From NCBI GenBank assembly GCA_038227745.1, contig JBBRPS010000426.1:1-8887 (forward strand): a stretch of 8,887 nucleotides of DNA. Direction: 5' to 3'. The position numbers were made by a program, and so were the translations under genes. The notes below the pieces were generated by a model that was not told the origin of the DNA, did not search any database, and saw only the letters and a list, made by a program, of their open reading frames with translations. This stretch comes from DASPXY01 sp038227745 (GTDB lineage Bacteria > Planctomycetota > Planctomycetia > Gemmatales > Gemmataceae). Below are positions 6,004 to 8,887 of this stretch, one piece after another (position 1 is the stretch's first letter; each line of letters opens with the position of its first letter).

Positions 6004-6065
6004 GTGTGCCACGGCGGTGTCAGCCGTGCTGACGTCCCCGCACAGCTGACACCGCCGTGGCACAC
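6004..6065. repeat. Perfect 21-bp inverted repeat with 20-base spacer (palindromic REP- or MITE-like element)
   Basis: The left arm is 6004-6024 (GTGTGCCACGG...TGTCAGC) and the right arm 6045-6065 is its exact reverse complement. The spacer 6025-6044 is CGTGCTGACGTCCCCGCACA. It lies between divergently oriented genes, so it is not placed as a terminator for either, and no T-run follows on either strand. Its left edge coincides with the point where the minus-strand repeat-protein frame loses protein-like sequence. A mobile REP/MITE-like element or a large operator-type hairpin both fit; the former is preferred. Confidence 0.8.
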
Positions 6066-6099
6066 CGGACCCCCGAACTGAGGCCCTGCGGTCCTGGGG

Positions 6100-6128
6100 T
6101 TGCACTTCGGCACGAGGCGGGGTAAAAG
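6100..6128 (+). promoter_or_regulatory. Candidate sigma-70-type promoter of the FkbM methyltransferase gene
   Basis: TTGCAC at 6100-6105 and TAAAAG at 6123-6128 are separated by exactly 17 bases. The TTG and TAxAA cores match consensus, and the AT-rich -10 stands out in GC-rich DNA. The start codon is about 90 bases further on. The site is just right of the inverted repeat. Called by eye. Confidence 0.35.
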
Positions 6129-6220
6129 CCGCCGGGGATGGCCGAAGGCCTCCCTGCACGAACGCGGCACCCCGAGGCGTCTGCCGTCGGGCGCCGCCCT
6201 TGCCGGGCCGAGGGAACGCC

Positions 6221-7228
6221 ATGGAGAAGGGAAGCGTCAGCCAGTTCGTCAGGCTCCCCGAAGGGGTGAGCTTCTCCGTCTGCGTCGGGACGGAGGCCGG
6301 GGATCCCATCAGCGAGGCGCTGGGCCGGGGCCACTTTCCGAGCAGTCTGCCCTTCGCGGCGATGTCCCCGCTGCTGCGCACGGGCGACCGGGTGCTGGAC
6401 ATCGGCGCGCACATCGGTTCGCTGGCGCTGCCGGCCGCGGCGTTCGGCTGCCGGGTGCTGGCGCTCGAGGCCTCGCCGCGCAACGCCGCCCTGCTCCAGG
6501 CCAGTACCCGCCTGAACGGCTTCAACAATCTGCAGGTGGTCCACGCGGCGGTCAGCGACCGGCCCGGCGTGGTGGAGTTCTGCCCGGACGGTCCGTGGGG
6601 GCAGATCGCCGCCGCGGGCGGCAACCGGGCGCGCGTCCCGGTCGAGGCGGTGACGGTGGACGCCCTTCTTGACCGCGTCGGCTGGGATGGGGTGGAACTG
6701 CTGAAACTTGACGTGGAAGGGTCCGAGGTCGCCGCCGTCGCGGGCATGTCCCGGCTGTTGTCCGGGCCGGCCGCCCCCGTCCTCATCTACGAGTCGAACG
6801 GCCACGCCCTGCACACCTGTGGGCGGACCGTGTCCGAGCTGAGGGCCGCCGTGGAGGGGCACGGTTACCGGCTGTATCGGCTCGGGAAGAAGCGCCTCCG
6901 CGAGGTGGCCCCCGGCGAGTTTCAGCCGGACACCGTCGCCGACTACCTCGCCGTCAAGGCCATGCCCGCCGCCCTCGCCGACTGGCCGATCGACCCCCCA
7001 GTCAGCCGTCCGCAGCTCATCGAGCAGGTCCTGGCGACCTGCGCGCACCCGGACTTCGACCACCGCGCTTACATCCGCCAGGCCCTGCGGGAGGCGCCGA
7101 CCTGGCTGCGCACGCACCGGGCGGTAACCGCCGCCCACGAGGCACTCGAGCGCAACCCCTTCGCCGTGCCGCGCCGCGGCTGGCGGTCCTGGCTGCGGCT
7201 CTGGCTGCCCTGGCGGCGCGTCGGTTGA
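6221..7228 (+). CDS. FkbM-family SAM-dependent methyltransferase
   Basis: I choose ATG 6221 because GAGGGA lies at 6210-6215; the in-frame TTG at 6200 would add seven residues without support. The 335-aa protein has the Rossmann methyltransferase motif I VLDIGAHIGS at 58-67, an acidic end of strand 2 (LALEAS, E83) for the SAM ribose, the NGFNNLQVVHAAVSD segment at 99-113, and the FkbM hallmark LLKLDVEGSE at 160-169. FkbM proteins transfer methyl groups, often to hydroxyls of sugars or polyketides, in exopolysaccharide, glycolipid or secondary metabolite pathways. The substrate here is unknown, and no glycosyltransferase or synthase gene is in view. The C-terminal part (about 255-335) is an extension beyond the core fold ending in a Trp/Arg-rich tail (RRGWRSWLRLWLPWRR) that could touch membrane lipid. 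It is convergent with the next gene and complete. Confidence 0.88.
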   Translation: MEKGSVSQFVRLPEGVSFSVCVGTEAGDPISEALGRGHFPSSLPFAAMSPLLRTGDRVLDIGAHIGSLALPAAAFGCRVLALEASPRNAALLQASTRLNGFNNLQVVHAAVSDRPGVVEFCPDGPWGQIAAAGGNRARVPVEAVTVDALLDRVGWDGVELLKLDVEGSEVAAVAGMSRLLSGPAAPVLIYESNGHALHTCGRTVSELRAAVEGHGYRLYRLGKKRLREVAPGEFQPDTVADYLAVKAMPAALADWPIDPPVSRPQLIEQVLATCAHPDFDHRAYIRQALREAPTWLRTHRAVTAAHEALERNPFAVPRRGWRSWLRLWLPWRRVG

Positions 7229-7345
7229 CCGTCTCGCCCCCCGTGGCTACCCCACACCTTCCCTGCCGGCCTGACGGCGCCGCCGCAGCAGGGGGGACCG
7301 ACATGGCGAACAGGAACAGTACCTTCGCCATCGAGCCGTATTGCT

Positions 7346-7864
7346 TCAAAAGCGCCGTGAGTTGCCCACCATCGCCCCCAGGAAGATGAGCAGGCAGAAG
7401 CCGACGAGGATCGCGGCACCGACGAGGGTGCCGATCATGCCGCAGATCCGACCGGCGTTCGTGCCGCCCTCGCCCGTGGGATCCATGCGGCCGCGGCGGA
7501 TCTCCTCCAGGTCGGTGTTGCCCATCACCCAGGCGATCGGGCCGAGGATGACGGCGATCAGGCCCAGGCTGAACGGGACGGCGACGAGGCTCAGCACGCC
7601 GAGGGTCAGCACCGCACTGGCGCGGTGCGGCATCGAGCCGTGGCGGGGTTGGCGGTAGGGGTCGTGGGCCGAGGGGCCGAGGGGAGCGACTGCGGGGAAG
7701 TGCCGCTGTCCCGGCGGGGCACTCGGGGCCGGCGGCGGCGGTGGATTGCCTCCCCCGGCGACGAACGTGCCGCCGCAGGTGGGGCACTGCACGTCCTGGC
7801 CGAGCAGCGTGTCGGGGACCTGGAGCTTGCGCCCGCAACTGGGGCAACTGATGATCTCTTGCAT
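7346..7864 (-). CDS. Zinc-ribbon plus DUF4190-like two-TM membrane protein (copy 1)
   Basis: The start is ATG 7864; it aligns exactly with the start of the paralogue upstream (MQEIISCPSC against MSDIISCPGC), whereas the TTG at 7879 has no ribosome-binding site. The 172-aa protein has a zinc ribbon with C7, C10, C27 and C30, a Gly/Pro-rich linker (about 33-80), a first membrane segment at about 84-114, a short loop GRMDPTGEGGTNAGRIC at 125-141, and a second membrane segment at about 142-165. The TM-loop-TM part fits DUF4190. The ribbon is presumably cytoplasmic. Family function is unknown; such proteins are common as multicopy genes in planctomycetes. It lies 16 bases downstream of the next paralogue, so the two probably share a transcript. 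Confidence 0.85.
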   Translation of the reverse strand: MQEIISCPSCGRKLQVPDTLLGQDVQCPTCGGTFVAGGGNPPPPPAPSAPPGQRHFPAVAPLGPSAHDPYRQPRHGSMPHRASAVLTLGVLSLVAVPFSLGLIAVILGPIAWVMGNTDLEEIRRGRMDPTGEGGTNAGRICGMIGTLVGAAILVGFCLLIFLGAMVGNSRRF

Positions 7865-7880
7865 ACGCCCTCGGGTCAAC

Positions 7881-8402
7881 TCAGGGGATGGCGGCGACCA
7901 GGGCCCCGAAAAGGACGAAGAACAGCAGGTAGACGCCCAGCACCGACGCCCCGAGGATGGTGGCGATCATGCCGCAGATGCGCCCGGCGTTCGTGCTCCC
8001 CTCCCCCGCCGGGTCCATCCGGCCGGCGCGGATCTCGTTCATGTCGCTCTGGCCCATGGCCCAGGCCAGTGGCCCAAGGACTAACGACGTCAGGCAGATT
8101 GTCAGACTCAGGATCCCGAGCGTCAAGATGGCACTGCCGCGGTGCGGGGCGCGGGGGAAGCGGCGCGGGCGCGCGGGCTTGTCGGCGTACTCGGCGTATG
8201 GGCAATCGTCCCGGTCCGGGCGCGGGCGCGGCGGCTGCGGTCGGGGGCGCGGCCGCTCGGGGGGGAAGGGGTAGACGAGGGGCGACTGCGGCGTGGCGAT
8301 GAACGCGACGCCGCACGTCGGGCACTGGACGTCCTGGCCGATCAGGTTGTCGGGGGCCTGAAGCTTGCGCCGGCACCCGGGGCAACTGATGATGTCTGAC
8401 AT
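7881..8402 (-). CDS. Zinc-ribbon plus DUF4190-like two-TM membrane protein (copy 2)
   Basis: ATG 8402 has GGAGGG (complement of 8411-8416) eight bases upstream, which fixes the start. The 173-aa protein repeats the layout of its neighbour: zinc ribbon C7, C10, C27, C30; a Pro/Arg-rich linker at about 38-88 (PERPRPRPQPPRPRPDR) instead of the Gly/Pro linker; a membrane segment at about 90-116; loop GRMDPAGEGSTNAGRIC at 127-142 with the same spacing; and a second membrane segment at about 143-170. The ribbon and the loop are far better conserved between copies than the linker, so they are the functional parts. The stop is 16 bases before copy 1, and 42 bases separate it from copy 3 upstream. No enzymatic motif is present; role unknown. 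Confidence 0.88.
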   Translation of the reverse strand: MSDIISCPGCRRKLQAPDNLIGQDVQCPTCGVAFIATPQSPLVYPFPPERPRPRPQPPRPRPDRDDCPYAEYADKPARPRRFPRAPHRGSAILTLGILSLTICLTSLVLGPLAWAMGQSDMNEIRAGRMDPAGEGSTNAGRICGMIATILGASVLGVYLLFFVLFGALVAAIP

Positions 8403-8444
8403 GGCGTTCGCCCTCCGCGCCTGCTCGGATGGTTCTCCCCGCGC

Positions 8445-8887
8445 TCACCAGCGGCGGCGGAAAAAGATACCGCGCTCGCCCAGCACCTCCATCATGCAGA
8501 GCAGCACGATGCCGATGACCCCCAGGATCGTCGCCACCATGCCGCACGTGTGGCCGCCGGTCGTCGCCCCTTCCCCTTCGCGGTCCATGCGCCCCGCCCG
8601 CATCAGGGACAGGTCGTTGTTCCCCATCGCCCAGGCGATCGGCCCCAGGATAAGCGAGGGGAGACAGATGACCAGCCCCGCGAGGGCGAGGATGCCCAGG
8701 GTGAGGATGACGGGGCCACGGTGCGGCGCGGTCCCGTGCCCGCGCGGCGATCTCCGTTGACCGAACTCGTCGTCCAGGCCGTAATCGTCCTGGTAGCGGT
8801 CGCGCGCCGGGCGGGGCCGCCGGTCGTCCTCGTCGCGCCGCTCCGGCAGCTCGCGTGCCGGCGGGGGCGAAGGCGCCGCGCCGAAGC
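8445..8887 (-). CDS. DUF4190-like two-TM membrane protein (copy 3; N-terminus outside window)
   Basis: The minus-strand frame is open from the right edge (first full codon at 8885) to TGA at 8445-8447, giving 146 visible residues. The left part is a long charged, disordered linker (ARELPERRDEDDR, then RDRYQDDYGLDDEF). It is followed by HRGPVILTLGILALAGLVIC as first membrane segment, PIAWAMGNNDLSLMRAGRMD, the loop REGEGATTGGHTCGM, and a second membrane segment ending GERGIFFRRRW. The loop diverges from the other two copies: TNAGRIC has become TGGHTC. By analogy a zinc ribbon is expected just beyond the window, but it is not seen. It is co-directional with copies 1 and 2 and may head the operon. 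Confidence 0.85.
   Translation of the reverse strand, partial: FGAAPSPPPARELPERRDEDDRRPRPARDRYQDDYGLDDEFGQRRSPRGHGTAPHRGPVILTLGILALAGLVICLPSLILGPIAWAMGNNDLSLMRAGRMDREGEGATTGGHTCGMVATILGVIGIVLLCMMEVLGERGIFFRRRW

Noticed and set aside
6200..6220. TTG start adding MPGRGNA to the FkbM methyltransferase
   Set aside because: ATG 6221 has GAGGGA at a good distance, and no similarity is expected in the extra residues.
7261..7293. Hairpin between the convergent FkbM and DUF4190-like genes as a bidirectional terminator
   Set aside because: The stem (CCCTGC/GCAGGG plus CGGC/GCCG) has a two-base bulge and an eleven-base loop, and there is no T-run on either strand, so an intrinsic terminator is not supported.
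7017..7331. Minus-strand ORF starting MAKVLFLFAMSVPPAAAAP, which looks like a signal peptide
   Set aside because: After the first 20 residues it runs antisense to the conserved FkbM gene with Arg-rich content and has no ribosome-binding site, so the resemblance is probably chance.
1..8887. CRISPR array, tRNA, rRNA, complete insertion sequence
   Set aside because: No evenly spaced direct repeats with variable spacers, no cloverleaf or rRNA-like stretch, and no transposase or integrase motif were found by eye on either strand.

Overview
The window is GC-rich, densely coding bacterial DNA. It most likely comes from a planctomycete of the Gemmataceae type. This is inferred from protein style: a Ser/Thr kinase fused to a GYF_2-like domain and TPR repeats, several copies of zinc-ribbon plus DUF4190-like membrane proteins, PIN toxin modules, and short planctomycete-style hypothetical genes. 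No rRNA, tRNA or marker gene is present to confirm the lineage.

Layout, left to right. (1) Positions 1-2468 (+) hold the 3' part of a large eukaryotic-type Ser/Thr protein kinase with a GYF_2-like module and a TPR tail; the tail carries an in-frame 285-bp tandem duplication. A small unknown gene (2484-2744, +) follows 15 bases later and is probably co-transcribed. (2) Positions 2938-5030 are a toxin-antitoxin cluster in partial decay. It has an intact DUF104-type antitoxin and VapC PIN toxin pair overlapping by ATGA, a decayed second copy of the antitoxin start with its leader, a small unknown gene (4038-4313), and a second unrelated VapBC-type pair whose toxin loses its C-terminal half at about 5030. 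(3) Positions 5184-6019 (-) hold two tandem paralogues built on a nine-residue repeat of the type xLDLIGKER. The distal copy is visibly degenerate upstream of its ATG. The proximal copy appears cut at its 5' end by a perfect 21-bp inverted repeat (6004-6065). (4) Positions 6221-7228 (+) encode an intact FkbM-family SAM-dependent methyltransferase with a candidate promoter upstream. (5) Positions 7346-8887 (-) hold three consecutive, co-directional zinc-ribbon / DUF4190-like two-TM proteins; the third runs off the window.

The left and right ends look like ordinary chromosomal signalling and envelope genes. The middle (about 2.9-6.1 kb) looks like an accessory hot spot where TA modules and repeat-protein genes have been duplicated, truncated and left to decay. 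No complete new multi-gene system can be shown from sequence alone. The most unusual items are the nonapeptide-repeat tandem pair next to the palindromic element and the array of zinc-ribbon/DUF4190 paralogues.
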